A stretch of DNA of 64,000 bases from Caecitellus pseudoparvulus (GCA_965644315.1 CBFFRQ010000043.1:496001-560000); one strand, 5' to 3'. Numbered from the stretch's first letter, positions 43,644-53,658 are shown. Notes: generated by a model not told the origin, from the sequence alone. Program-made: numbers and translations.

Positions 43644-43654
43644 CAATGCATGCA
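43644..43654. promoter_or_regulatory. Candidate 3'-end element in a convergent gap
   Basis: CAATGCATGCA fills most of the 14-nt gap between the MsrB and DNPH1 stop codons. It is the same type of sequence as at 3756 and 59245. Possible bidirectional 3'-end signal; inference only. Confidence 0.4.
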
Positions 43655-43656
43655 CC

Positions 43657-44200
43657 CTACGCACTCTCCTCAGCGCCGGTGGTGAGGAGGCCTGGCAGAG
43701 CGGCATCGAGGGCTGCAGCGGCTGCTTCCGCATCCCCGTACTCCACAATGGTCATGGCTGGATTGCCAGTGAGCATGGCGGACAGACGCTTGCCTGGTGA
43801 TGGTCGGTACAGGCACAGCACGGGGATGCCCATGGCCTCTGCCTGGCCCAACTCGTACCCCACCCCAAGACTGGGCTGGGTCACCTCCGCCACGACTGCG
43901 GCGCTTTTCCGCAGCCAACACATGTCACGCTTGTAGATGAAGGAGTCACCGCCCTTGGCAACCTGAGGGGAGAGGGGGGGGGGTGTGCCTGGCGCCAACT
44001 ACAGCCTGGGCAGCGCACGCAAGCCACACCTCTCCGCTCTCGGGGATGTCCGGACTGGCAACATGCTCAGTCAACACTTCATACGACGCCTGCAGGTGCT
44101 TCACAATGCTGGCATACAGCTCTGCGTCCTGGCGCCCTCCACGGATGCTGCCGGCGAAGTAAATGGCGAGCTTGCCTGCCGCGGATTTTGAAGCGGCCAT
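43657..44200 (-). CDS. DNPH1: 2'-deoxynucleoside 5'-phosphate N-hydrolase (DNPH1/RCL family)
   Basis: Exons 44200-44030 and 43962-43657 join in phase 0, giving about 158 residues. Landmarks are AIYFAGSIRGGRQDAELY (phosphate/base pocket), VLTEHVAS, DMCWLRKSAAVVAEVTQPSL and GVGYELGQAEAMGIPVLCLY. The Glu in GVGYELG is the catalytic residue of the family. A loop with LSAMLTGNPAM corresponds to LSAMIRG in human DNPH1. The enzyme cleaves the N-glycosidic bond of deoxynucleoside monophosphates, notably 5-hydroxymethyl-dUMP in nucleotide sanitation. Length is near the human 174. Probably cytosolic/nuclear; no targeting signal is seen. Confidence 0.92.
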
Positions 44201-44573
44201 GGTGTCGTCGAGAGGCTTTGGACCTTGCACGGCACAGTGGCGCGATGGAGCGTGATACAATGTGCAGGTGTATCTTAAATGAGTGCGTCCTTTTGTATGA
44301 CAAATTGTGTGGTTTGCGATTGCCTCATTGAAGCATACGGGGTGGCTGCATTGGCGTTGACGCGGCCGACACACGCAGTCCGCATTGCATGCTCCTGGGC
44401 AAAATCCCTGAGACAAGCACATGCAGGCAGACCTATCGTGGTATCCACTGCTGTCTAACGCTACGCACGCAACCCCCGCCTCGGCACGAGTGGCCTCTGC
44501 ACAGCTGGCCTCTCCTGCCACCAGGCGTTCCTCCTCCACCTGCGACTCCAGCCTTCCGGGCACCACGTTGACC
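44201..44573. other. Intergenic, divergent promoter of DNPH1 and EMC4
   Basis: 373 bases, less GC-rich than its surroundings in the part 44250-44340 (for example TATCTTAAATGAGTGCG and TTTTGTATGACAAATTG). This AT-richer patch between two start codons is a plausible bidirectional promoter. No coding exon is seen. Confidence 0.45.
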
Positions 44574-45116
44574 ATGGCAGCTCCTCCGGGATATGTGCGC
44601 CCTGACTATGCTCAATCTGCGCCTGGAGCTGCGCCCGTCACCGCAGGCGCCGGCTCCAGCAAGAAAAAGGACATGAGCAAGGCGGCCATGGCCAAAGCCA
44701 TGCAGATCGCTTGGTCGCCTGGGCGAAGCCTGTTCGGGCTGGTGGTCATGATGTTCATGATTGGGAACCGCCTTACCATCTTTTCCATCTTCTTCTTGAT
44801 CCCTGTCTTGACGGGGCCCGTGAACCAGCTCATGAACGTCAATGGCGGTGCGTGGAGTTGCGCCTGCGTTTCGGCGTGCACCCCCGCCACCCCTACGCCC
44901 TCTCTGACCGCAGCCTTCGCCGCTCTGGACGGCATGAACGTGAACTTGCTGCAACCCAAGCTGCTCTATACGGCCCTCAGTGTCGTGGGCCTCGCCATGG
45001 GCATCTACAAGGTGAACAGCATGGGTTTGCTGCCAGTCACGTCGGCAGACTGGGTTACCCTGTTGGAAGCACCACAGCCCACAGAGTTCTCAGTGCACGC
45101 CGTGCCCCTCACCTGA
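44574..45116 (+). CDS. EMC4: EMC4, ER membrane protein complex subunit 4
   Basis: Exons 44574-44847 and 44914-45116 give 158 residues. The cytosolic N-terminus is Gly/Ala/Lys-rich with SSKKKDMSKAAMAKAMQIAW. Two membrane spans follow: LFGLVVMMFMIGNRLTIFSI (the MxxMIGN-ISIF counterpart) and LLYTALSVVGLAMGIYKVNS. The conserved end is YKVNSMGLLPVTSADWVTLL followed by FSVHAVPLT, matching [20 protein letters not shown] in animals. EMC4 is part of the EMC insertase for tail-anchored and multipass proteins. Length is close to the usual 180. It is convergent with the gene at 45174 (stops 57 nt apart), with CCATGCATG in the gap. Confidence 0.93.
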   Translation: MAAPPGYVRPDYAQSAPGAAPVTAGAGSSKKKDMSKAAMAKAMQIAWSPGRSLFGLVVMMFMIGNRLTIFSIFFLIPVLTGPVNQLMNVNGGAWSCACVSACTPATPTPSLTAAFAALDGMNVNLLQPKLLYTALSVVGLAMGIYKVNSMGLLPVTSADWVTLLEAPQPTEFSVHAVPLT

Positions 45117-45173
45117 GGTGCAAGGGGAATCCATGCATGACGTGGCTCGGAAATGCACCCGCGCGTCTTGCAT

Positions 45174-46520
45174 TCAGCCCTCTTCCCGGGCCTTCTTGGC
45201 TGGCGGGCTTGTGCCCCCCTCTCCCCTCCCACGTTTGGTGCCGCGCGCCGCCGTCGTCGCCTGCAGCAGGAACGAGCAGGCTGCGTTGTCCACGAAGACG
45301 ATAATATCTCCCACTTGCACCGTCGCCGGCTCGTTCAGGCCCAGCACCAGCGCGCTGCCATCCCCTTTCGCCTGCCCCACGGCCTCCTGCACATCCCGCC
45401 CAGCCATCAGGGACAGGCCTCCCTCACCATCCTCCTTCAACAGGCCCAACGTGATGGCCACTTCCTTGGGCAGCACCGTCAGGCTGTTCTTTCCCACGCG
45501 CGTGAGGGTGAAGGCGCCGCTGGCATCGGGGGGTACCACCAGCTTGGCGTGCACTCGGTGCACCTTCATGGACAGGGCGTCCATGCCTGGCACTCGCGAT
45601 GACAGGTCGCGCCCCAACTGCGCCTCCCCTGCCCCCATCGGCACGCCGACACTGGAACTCACCTGCACCAGCCTGTACCCACCCACCTCTGGCGCTGGCT
45701 CAGGGGCGCCTTCACCAGCTCCCTGCCCACCCGGGCGAGACGCCTGCCGGCTGGAGTCCCCTGCTCCCACGGCAGAGGTCTCCTCTGCAGTGGTGTCCAG
45801 GGGCACCAACTTGGTGGGCGGCAAGGCCAGGGGTGCGCTCTCTTCCTCCTCCTCCTCGCCGGCTCCCCCCCCTGCTTGCACTGCACTTCCCTGCGCAGCC
45901 TCCTCGTGCACAACCCCCCCTGCGTCCACAGCTACACCCCCTTCGTCCTTCACCTGCGCTGCCCTCTCTGCTTGCCCTGCATCTCCCTCGTCGTCATCGT
46001 CCACCACCACGCTCTGGGCGGCTGTGGAGGTGGGTGGCTTGGGCGTCGGGGATGCCAGGATGGGGGCCTGCAGGCCCAGGGACAGGAACGTCTCTCGAAG
46101 GGTGGTGAGCTTGGTCGCCAGTTCTTTCTCTCGCTCCTCGGCAGCGGCGGCCCGCGCACGCTCAGCGGATAGCTTTTGCTCCAGAGAGGCCACCATGGCC
46201 TTGTGCTCCTCCAGCTCAGCCCGCACGCCCGCTTGCGCTGTATCGGCACTCGAAGCAGACGAGGTGGCAATCTTGCACAACGACGCAACTGCCAGTGACA
46301 TGCCCTGCTCCACTTCCTGACTTGCTGCCTGCAAGGCGGCTCGCACAGTTTGCTGCCGCTCGATTTCCGCAGTTGCCCGAGCAAGGGCTTCAGCTGCACC
46401 CTCAGTGCCTGAGCTTGCAGAACTGGGACGAGTAGCTAGGGCTTCCAGCAGTTTGGGAGGCACAGTAGCGGGTGCAGCTCCGCCCGCTGCTGCAGCGGCC
46501 GCCGCGAGCAAGGCCTGCAT
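45174..46520 (-). CDS. Hypothetical nuclear-type protein with coiled coil and ordered C-terminal domain
   Basis: About 448 residues from ATG 46520; the frame stays open for 28 codons upstream, where an acceptor-like CTTCAG suggests a possible 5' exon. Residues 60-165 form an Ala/Glu coiled coil. SVVVDDDDEGDAG near 175 resembles a SUMO-interacting motif. An acidic Gly/Pro/Ser linker follows. Residues about 300-425 look folded and beta-rich: MKVHRVHAKLVVPPDASGAF, RVGKNSLTVLPKEVAITLGL and ATVQVGDIIVFVDNAACSFL. The pattern of LPKE and late VGDxxVF recalls B3-type DNA-binding domains, but I would not insist. The end is a nuclear localisation-like stretch (KRGRGEGGTSPPAKKAREEG). Function unknown. 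Confidence 0.55.
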   Translation of the reverse strand: MQALLAAAAAAAGGAAPATVPPKLLEALATRPSSASSGTEGAAEALARATAEIERQQTVRAALQAASQEVEQGMSLAVASLCKIATSSASSADTAQAGVRAELEEHKAMVASLEQKLSAERARAAAAEEREKELATKLTTLRETFLSLGLQAPILASPTPKPPTSTAAQSVVVDDDDEGDAGQAERAAQVKDEGGVAVDAGGVVHEEAAQGSAVQAGGGAGEEEEEESAPLALPPTKLVPLDTTAEETSAVGAGDSSRQASRPGGQGAGEGAPEPAPEVGGYRLVQVSSSVGVPMGAGEAQLGRDLSSRVPGMDALSMKVHRVHAKLVVPPDASGAFTLTRVGKNSLTVLPKEVAITLGLLKEDGEGGLSLMAGRDVQEAVGQAKGDGSALVLGLNEPATVQVGDIIVFVDNAACSFLLQATTAARGTKRGRGEGGTSPPAKKAREEG

Positions 46521-46731
46521 GGTGGCTGCGCTCAACTGTCGAGCTTGACCTGCGCCACGTGCACGAGATTGCTCCTGGGCTGCCAAAACCTGAAGCGCGA
46601 GCACTCAGAACGGCGCTCACATACAGTCTCTCATACATACGTGGGTGACCACTGCACGCAGCTTTGGGGCACGGTGTTTTGGCTGCCCTGTGGCAGTGTT
46701 CAGAGCCTGTCTGCGGAAATTGCTTGGAGCC

Positions 46732-48090
46732 ATGCTGCAGGCAGGCGTGCGAGCAGCGGCTCTGCGCACCAGAGGCAGCCCCACCCGCCAGGCCCTCTTC
46801 TCATACATGCGTGCATTCAGCACTGCGTCAGCGGGTGCAGGCACCAAGATCCCCATCGCGGGCATCCCACGGGAGGCGCTGCAAGCTGAGCTGGCAACGC
46901 ACTTCGATATCAAGCCAGCCGCCAGCGACGCCATCTTCTCTGCTGTGCACCGGGAGGGCCTGCAGAGTTGGGATGCTTGCTCAGCCGTCGGCTCCACCAA
47001 GGCAGCTGCACTGCACCAGCGATACACGCTGGCCACGCCCCGTGTGCTGGAGCACCAGGTGTCAGGGGATGGCACACAGAAGTGGCTGCTGCAGCTGGCC
47101 GACGGCGCCAGCGTGGAGACGGTGTTCATCCCCGAGACGGCAGCACCCAAGCCCTGCGGCACGGGGGGGCGCAAGGTGGACCGCGGCGTCCTCTGCGTCT
47201 CCTCCCAGGTCGGCTGCTCCCTGTCCTGCTCCTTCTGCCACACGGGCACGCAGCCCCTCCGCCGCAACCTGGCCGCAGCGGACATCGTCGGGCAGCTACG
47301 GGCGGCCAGGCTGTCCCTGGGGGACTACCCCCTGCCCCACGGCCAGGCCAATGTGTCCAACATCGTGTTCATGGGGCAGGGCGAGCCGCTGTACAACTGG
47401 CGCAACGTCTCAGCCGCGACCCGCGTATTCACAGACCGCCGCGGCGGCGCCATCCCCCACAAGCGCTGCACCATCAGTACGTCGGGCGTGGCGCCGCGCA
47501 TGGCAGCCGTGGGGCGGGACCTGGGCATCAACCTGGCCCTGTCCCTGCACGCCACGACCGACGACGTGCGCTCCCGCATCATGGGCATCAACCGCAGCTA
47601 CCCCCTGGCCACGGTGCTGCAAGCCTGCCGGGAGTTCAGGGACTCCAAGGGGGGGGAGGGGGACGCGACACCCGCCTCGCTTGCCGCCCGGCGGGCTGCG
47701 CTGAGGGGGGAGGCGCCGCCCGCGCCGACTGGACCCCGCCGCGGGCGCCGCATCCTGTTCGAGTACATCCTGCTGGAGGGCGTGAACGACAGCGAGCAGG
47801 ATGCGCGGCGCCTGGTGGACATGGTGGGCGAGTTCAACTGCCACGTGAACGTGTTGCCGTTCAACCCCTGGCCCGGCGCTCCGTACGCGTGCCCGGCAGA
47901 CGAGGCGGTGCTGGCCTTCGGCAAGGTGTTGCTGGAGGCGGGGGTGACCACATCCATCCGCTGGCCGCGTGGGCGTGACATCATGGCTGCCTGCGGCCAA
48001 CTGCACTCCGCCCATGAGGGGGGGGACGCTGCGGCGGCGGGGCTGGGGGCTGCCTTGGAGGGGGGCGCGTCCAGCACCCTGCGCAGCTAA
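46732..48090 (+). CDS. rlmN: RlmN-type radical SAM rRNA/tRNA adenine C2-methyltransferase, organelle-targeted
   Basis: Single exon from ATG 46732, 452 residues. About 40 N-terminal residues (MLQAGVRAAALRTRGSPTRQ onward) are basic and hydroxylated, like a transit peptide. The radical SAM cluster is GCSLSCSFCHTG (CxxxCxxC). The catalytic Cys before it (VLCVSSQVGC) and the late Cys in GRDIMAACGQL are both present, as needed for the methyl-adduct mechanism. Further landmarks are NIVFMGQGEPLYN, CTISTSGVAPRM, ALSLHATTDDVR and FEYILLEGVND. The enzyme methylates C2 of A2503 in bacterial-type 23S rRNA and A37 in some tRNAs, so mitochondrial or plastid ribosomes are the likely target. A Gly/Pro-rich insertion precedes the FEYILL block. 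Its stop lies 29 nt from the convergent GT49 gene. Confidence 0.93.
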   Translation: MLQAGVRAAALRTRGSPTRQALFSYMRAFSTASAGAGTKIPIAGIPREALQAELATHFDIKPAASDAIFSAVHREGLQSWDACSAVGSTKAAALHQRYTLATPRVLEHQVSGDGTQKWLLQLADGASVETVFIPETAAPKPCGTGGRKVDRGVLCVSSQVGCSLSCSFCHTGTQPLRRNLAAADIVGQLRAARLSLGDYPLPHGQANVSNIVFMGQGEPLYNWRNVSAATRVFTDRRGGAIPHKRCTISTSGVAPRMAAVGRDLGINLALSLHATTDDVRSRIMGINRSYPLATVLQACREFRDSKGGEGDATPASLAARRAALRGEAPPAPTGPRRGRRILFEYILLEGVNDSEQDARRLVDMVGEFNCHVNVLPFNPWPGAPYACPADEAVLAFGKVLLEAGVTTSIRWPRGRDIMAACGQLHSAHEGGDAAAAGLGAALEGGASSTLRS

Positions 48091-48119
48091 GCCCAGGGCT
48101 GTGTCGGAGCTGGGAGCGC

Positions 48120-50721
48120 TCAGGACCCTGGATCGGGCCCCGTGTCTGGGTGGGGAGAGGGCGTGGCGTGCGGGCGGCCATGCACGGTGAGCTGGCGCCG
48201 GGTGGAGAACAGGGGGACTCCGCGGTGCCACCGAACCAAGGCCTGCACACACTGTCGTAAGTCTGCAGCGGATGCGGGGTAGCCTGGGACTGCGGTGCTG
48301 AGCGTGGAGTTGCCGTGCAGACTGCACAGTGGACTGTGCGTGAGGCGCCACTGGGCTTGCGGGCGAAGGAGAAGCGGAGGCAAGCCGCCCTGCGCCGCTG
48401 CTGCAAAGCTCACAGCCAAGCCCATACACTTGCTAGGCTTGAAACCCATGCCCCTCATCTGCGAGGCAGTCGCGCTCAGGGTGCTGGGGTGGCGTGGTGT
48501 GTGGCAGGCGCGCAGGGCTCACCTCCTCCGTGTACGCTGCGAGCCTCCCCAACCAAGCCGCATGGACCATGGACCCCGACGCATCCACCATGTTGTACGA
48601 AGCGATGGTACTTGCCGTGCCCTCACACTGTGCGCTTGCATGGGGGTTTGTGCGCGTTGGCAGGTGAAGGTGCAGCGCAGAGGTGCCAGTGTGCTGCATC
48701 GGGGAAGCGAGCCAGGTGCTCGCGAGGAGCTTCACCGCGGAAGCCGGCAACTTGTCTGGTCGCCGTAGCAGTAGAACTGCATCGCTTCTGTGGAGGCGAG
48801 GGGGGGGGGGTGTTGCGTTGCGAAGGCTCACAACACTGCGTCAATGCACGGAGCATGCACGATTGAGCTTGTCACAGCGAAATACGCGCAGCACGCACTG
48901 GAGTGGTGGAAGGCCCCGAAAGCTGAAACGGGGCACGCCAGCTTGGGCTTGGTCCACAAAGTGCAATGGCTGACCCAAGGGGCAAGCCTCGACGGCAGGC
49001 TCGATCATCTGCTGCGGACAAGCTGCAACGGCGACGACTTGCGAAATGCTTGGCATGCTGCAGTAGTGCTGAAGCAGGGACCGCATTTCTTGGGAGCGCA
49101 CACACAACTGCAAGACCAGGACCACCCCGCCTGGGGCACGTAGCGCATCTCCAGCGCGGGGCACGGCGGACTGCACGCCGCGCTGCACGCGCCGACCTTC
49201 GACAAGCACTGTCACGGCTGACAGAAACGAGCTCCATGCTGGAAGGCGACGGGCAGACTGCAAGATTTCCTCGTCCAACGCCTGCCATCCGAAGGGGCGG
49301 TACGTCTTCACTCCATAGGTGCCCAGAACATGGGAGGCTGCGCTGTCCCAGGCAGGAATCACGCTCGGCATGTGCGGGCGCTGCCGCCCGACACTCGTCG
49401 GCACATCCACGACGCTAACGTGGGGAAGAACTGTGAAGGAGTACCCTGCAGCAAACAGATGGGCCGTCCATTGGGCTTTGTTCATGCCCCTGTCCACAAA
49501 GGCAGGGTCCGGTGCGGGCGCTGCACGGGGCACAATGAGGTACGGTTCAAAGCTGGGAGCAAACGGCACGGTGAACGCGACACGGCCTCTCTCTGACAGC
49601 CACCGTCGGTAGTTCGCTGGCATGTATGCGCGTGGAAAGTACGGGTGCATGGGCCCAATAGCCCCGCTCGCCACTGCCTGCCAAATCTCGGCGTGCGACG
49701 GCGGTGCCGGTACGCGAGTCACATCCATGGACGCTTCCAGCGCTATGACAACGAAGGCATGCAACCCCTTGCATGGTGCGACGTGTGCATGGGGATTCCT
49801 TGCGCCCGCCAAGAAGTCGTCCATGTCCAGGCCTCGGAAGCCTGGCACGTGAGCCTCCCCCGCCTGCAAGTCTGCCTCAGCTTCAGCCAGTGCAGCGGAA
49901 AAGTGCGCCGCTTCGTGCGTCAGGTGCAAGTCCGCATCGATGACAAGCACCCAGGGCGTCTGTGCCAGCCGTTGGGCAATCGCCCGCATGAGATTGATCG
50001 GGTACACTGCCTCCTGCGCGAGCTCCAGCCCCACCGGCTGCACCAAGTGCAGCGCGAGGGAAGCTGCCGCGCTGCCCCACTTCCCCACAGTGTGTAGGAG
50101 GCGGCGCACGGCGCGCCCTGAGCCGGGCACGAACACCACAGCAGTGACTGGGCCCTTCCAGGTCTCGCACAGTCTCAGCAGGTGCGGCAGCCTTTCAGCA
50201 CTGAGGTGTGTGGCCAACGTGACGTTCCAATGCACGCCAGCCGCACCCGACGCGAATGACACGCCGGGTCCAACGTACACCAGGGGAGACACCACGAAGT
50301 CGGCAGCGTCCCCCGCCTTTTCTACCCATGGCGGCCTGGTGGCAAGCGCTGCCTTTCCGCCGCTCTCCAGCAAGGCCATGAGGAGCGCGGCGCTTGGGGA
50401 GGAAGGCGCGGCTGAGGGGGCATGCACTCCGGCAGCGTCGCATGGTACGAAGCAGCGCGATCGGCCACGGAGGAGAGAGGGGACGCTCCGGGACTCGTCA
50501 CCATATGTGCAGAGAGTGTCATTGTCCGCCTCGCCTGTTTGTCCTCCCTGCGTCCATGTTTGTGTGGTGCCGTCTGCCGTCGACCAGGCGGCGGCAGCCT
50601 CAGCCGATGCACAGGAAGCGGCCAAGCACAGCGCCACCCACAAACCTGCCCAGCAGCGTGGCACGCCGTGGCCACCTTGCTGGCACTGCCCCCTTTGGTG
50701 TTGACGCGCAAGCTGGCACAT
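48120..50721 (-). CDS. GT49 (LARGE/B4GAT1-like) glycosyltransferase with a decayed GT64 C-terminal domain
   Basis: Exons 50721-48899, 48787-48523 and 48458-48120 join in phase, giving 808 residues. A signal anchor lies at about 22-45 (CWAGLWVALCLAASCASAEA). Residues 165-440 are a GT49 domain: VTLATHLSAERLPHLLRLCE, TWKGPVTAVVFV, VYPINLMRAIAQ, WVLVIDADLHL (DAD 262-264), YMPANYRRWLSE, SFEPYLIVPR and FVDRGMNKAQWTAHLFAAGY. Family members add xylose/glucuronate-type sugars in the Golgi. Residues 531-790 line up with the GT64 protein at 36399-38432: EMRSLLQHYCSMPSISQVVA, AVLLLRRPDKL against IMLMDDDMLF, LASTWLASPMQH against WSHLASPQRH, YNMVDASGSMVH, and LRQCVQALVRW. The DDD and CDD motifs are lost, so this half looks inactive. 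A shorter version stopping at 48841 is possible if the introns are not used. Confidence 0.82.
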
Positions 50722-50984
50722 GGAAGCGGGTACGCACGCCGGGACACAGGCTTGCTCGCGGAATTTGCGCCACCCTCAAACTGCGCCGGCACCGCAGCAC
50801 CCGCAGCCGCTCAACACGTCTAGCGAGCGGCAGGTGTGACAGACAATTCCTGGCCCCGTGTTTGAGTACTGTCTTGACGATGTGTCGTGAATTGTGTTCA
50901 AGAACAAGCTTGTGTTCAACAATGCCAGCCTTGGCTCGCAGGGGGCACGAGCGGCGTGCGCAGCAACACTGCTCAGGTGCCTCA
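50722..50984. other. Intergenic, nothing recognised
   Basis: 263 bases between the GT49 start and the MOK stop, both on the minus strand. It holds the GT49 promoter and the MOK 3' end. No motif stands out. Confidence 0.3.
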
Positions 50985-53658
50985 TCAACGCAGCCGGTAC
51001 TTGCTGGACATACCCCCGAGATGGGAAGCCTTGTACACACGGCCTGACGCTCCCCCTGAGGACTTCATGCGCCCCACCCCCAGCTTCACCGTGCGCTTGC
51101 TGGCCGAGCCGTGGCCGTGGGACCCCGGGCCGGCACTGCTCTTGGGAGCCTGCCTGCGGTACCCAGAGCTGACGTAACCTTTGCTGCCACCACCAGGCTG
51201 GTGTGTGCCAAAGTACTTGGCAGCCGCCCCTGACGAGAAGCCCTTGGGTCCGCCACTGCTGCGGGCAGCCCCCATGGCTGCGTAGGACCCCCCCCCACTG
51301 CTGCTAGGCCCACCCGAGGAGCGGGGGAAGGAGGACAGGGAGGTGGAGTGCCCCGTGACGCCGGCCAGGTACGACCGGCCAGCGAGGCCTGAGGAGGACC
51401 CGGGTCCAGAGCCGTGCAGACCCCCCCCATACCCCCCTGTGCCCAGGGACACCTGCCCCGCCCCCAGACTGGGCACAGAGGCGTGGTGCTTGGAGGCAGC
51501 CAGGCCGGTGGAGTAGCGGGAGCCAGAGGTGGCTGCCCCGCCCACCGTGGCTGAGGAGGCTGACGCCCCTAGGCTGCGTAGGCCATCCATGGCGGCACCC
51601 CCCCCCTTGGAGCTGGTGCTGTGGCCCAGTGTGTCCGGGACCAGCCGAGCCACGCCGTGCCCCAGGCCCAGCTGGTGTGTCTTCGTGGACCCCGCCCCGC
51701 CCAGACGAGACCGCCGCATGATCTGCTTGTGTCGAGCCGCCAGGTCGGCCTGCTGGCTGCTGCCGCCGCTGAGCTTGGTCACGCCACTGCGCCCACGTGC
51801 CCCACGCGTGACCTTCTTGATGCCCACGCTGCGCTTGCCGGCGCCGGCGAGGCTGCCAGACGTCACGCCCGACATGTACGACGCCGTGGAGTTCGCAGGG
51901 GAGGCAAAGGTTGACCCTGACGCGCCCAGGGGCTTGAGAGTGCTCACAGGGTGTGGCGCCGCGGCGCCGGCTTTGCTGCGCCCCGTGCTGGTGGTCGCGT
52001 GCGACCCCAGCCCAGAGCCAGTCCCTGTCGTGCTGGACGAGCCACTCTCGCCGCCCCCCAGGTACGCCATGCCTGCGCCGGGGGGTTTGTGGGGCAAGGC
52101 GGCGTGTCCTGAGCCAAAGCTCCCCCGCAGCTGCCCACTCCCCGCCTTGCCAGATGACGCAGCCGCCTTGCCAGCGGCAGGGCTGGTGGCGCTGACGGCC
52201 TTGCCTGTACTGCGGGCAGACAGGATCTCCTGGGGCGGGGGGGAGGGCAGGGGGGAGGGGGGCGCATCCCCCCCGCCCAGGTCCGTGTCCACACTACTGG
52301 CAGGACTCTTCGTGTCCAGGCGACGTGCAGCCGCCGTCGAGTGGTCGCTGGTGGCAGAGGGTCGCACCTTGTCGCTGCTGCTCTTGGCGCCTGCCGCACC
52401 CCCCTCACCTCCAGCTGCGCCTGCTGCCGCCGGGGTGGTCTTGCTGGACCCTGTGGGCGCGCCTGGTGGGGCGGGGGCGGCGGACGCCACCTCAGGCGGC
52501 ATGGGCGTCACCCACAGGTCGGCGAAGTAAGGGTGCGTGACGGCGTCCCTGGCGGAGATGCGCTTGCGCGGGTCGTACTGCAGCATGCCCTGCAGCAGGT
52601 CTTTGAAGGAGTCCGGCACGTGGGGGATGAGGGAGCGGAAGCCAGTGCCCTGCTGGCGTGGCCAGGAGAAGGACATGTGCCGGGACTGGTGTGCCTTGAA
52701 GAACGCCAGCGCGTCGTCCTTGGGCGTGCCCAGGATCTTGTGGATCTTGGACATCTGGTCCTTCTCGTTCTCCCCCGGGAACAGAGGGAACAGCGCGGAC
52801 AGCTCGAAGAACACGCAGCCGATGCCCCAGATGTCCATTTCCGCACCGTAGTACCCGTCCGTCAACAGGCACTCTGGGGCACGGTACCACCGTGTGCTGA
52901 TGTACTCTGTGTAGGGCTGTGGGAGGCAGCGGCGGCGCCGGGGGGGGGGGCGGTGGGAGCCTGTGTCGGAGAAGCATGCGGGAGCAGGGCCCACCCACCT
53001 TCTTGGACTTGATGCCGCGGCAGGAACCGAAGTCTGCCAGCTTCAGGCCCGTGTACACATCGTAGGACGATTCAATCAAGATGTTCTCGGGCTGCAGAGC
53101 GGTGCGGGGGTGTGGCGGTGCCGGGCGTGCGCAGCGACCCATCTTGCGCGGTGCCGACGCACCTTGATGTCCCTGTGGAAGACGCCTTTGCTGTGCATCT
53201 GGTCCAGCGCACGCAGGGCTTGGAAGCAGTAGATCTTGATGAGCTGGTTGTTGAGGTGGTTCTTGCGCCCCCTGATGAGCTCGTACAAGTTCATGGACAT
53301 GAGCTCAAACACCAGCGCCAGGCGCCCCGTGGGCTTGTCGTACAGCACTTCCTCCAGGTTCACGATGTTCGGGTGCGGCATGAGGCGGCGCAGGGCCTGG
53401 ATCTCCCGCAAGTTGTTCACTTGGTCGATGCTTTTGAACTTCTGCGCCGTGGGCGCGCGTGCAGGCAGTGCGTGTGAGCCGGCGGAGCGGTTGGAAACGC
53501 CACTGGGCCGCCGCCGGGCCGGGCCCCCTGCGCTGCGCTCTGCGTACATTCCGCATGCACTTGATGGCGACGAAGGAACCGCTCTTGATATTCTGGGCTT
53601 TCAGCACCTCCGAAAAGGTGCCCTCGCCCTTCTTCGCGATGAGGCGGTATTTCTTCAT
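50985..53658 (-). CDS. MOK: MOK-type (MAK/RCK family) protein kinase
   Basis: Four exons from ATG 53658: MKKYRLIAKKGEGTFSEVLK with the VAIK-type lysine (FVAIKCMRN); SIDQVNNLREIQALRRLMPH to HRDIK; PENILIESSYD to LADFGSCRGIKSKK; and PYTEYISTRWYRAPECLL to the stop at 50985. All kinase signatures are present: GEGTFSEV, HRDIKPEN, DFG and APE. The activation loop TEY and the QVNNLREIQALRRL block are specific to MOK. In animals MOK acts in cilia and signalling. The C-terminal 450 residues are Gly/Ser/Pro-rich and basic, without recognisable domains, ending SSKYRLR. The HRD and PEN motifs fall on different exons. Together with epsilon-tubulin and roadblock it supports a ciliated organism. Confidence 0.93.

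Noticed and set aside
46603-46642. Tiny 5' exon MYERLY for the gene at 45174
   Set aside because: It would require an intron of about 31 nt. The Met at 46520 was used instead.
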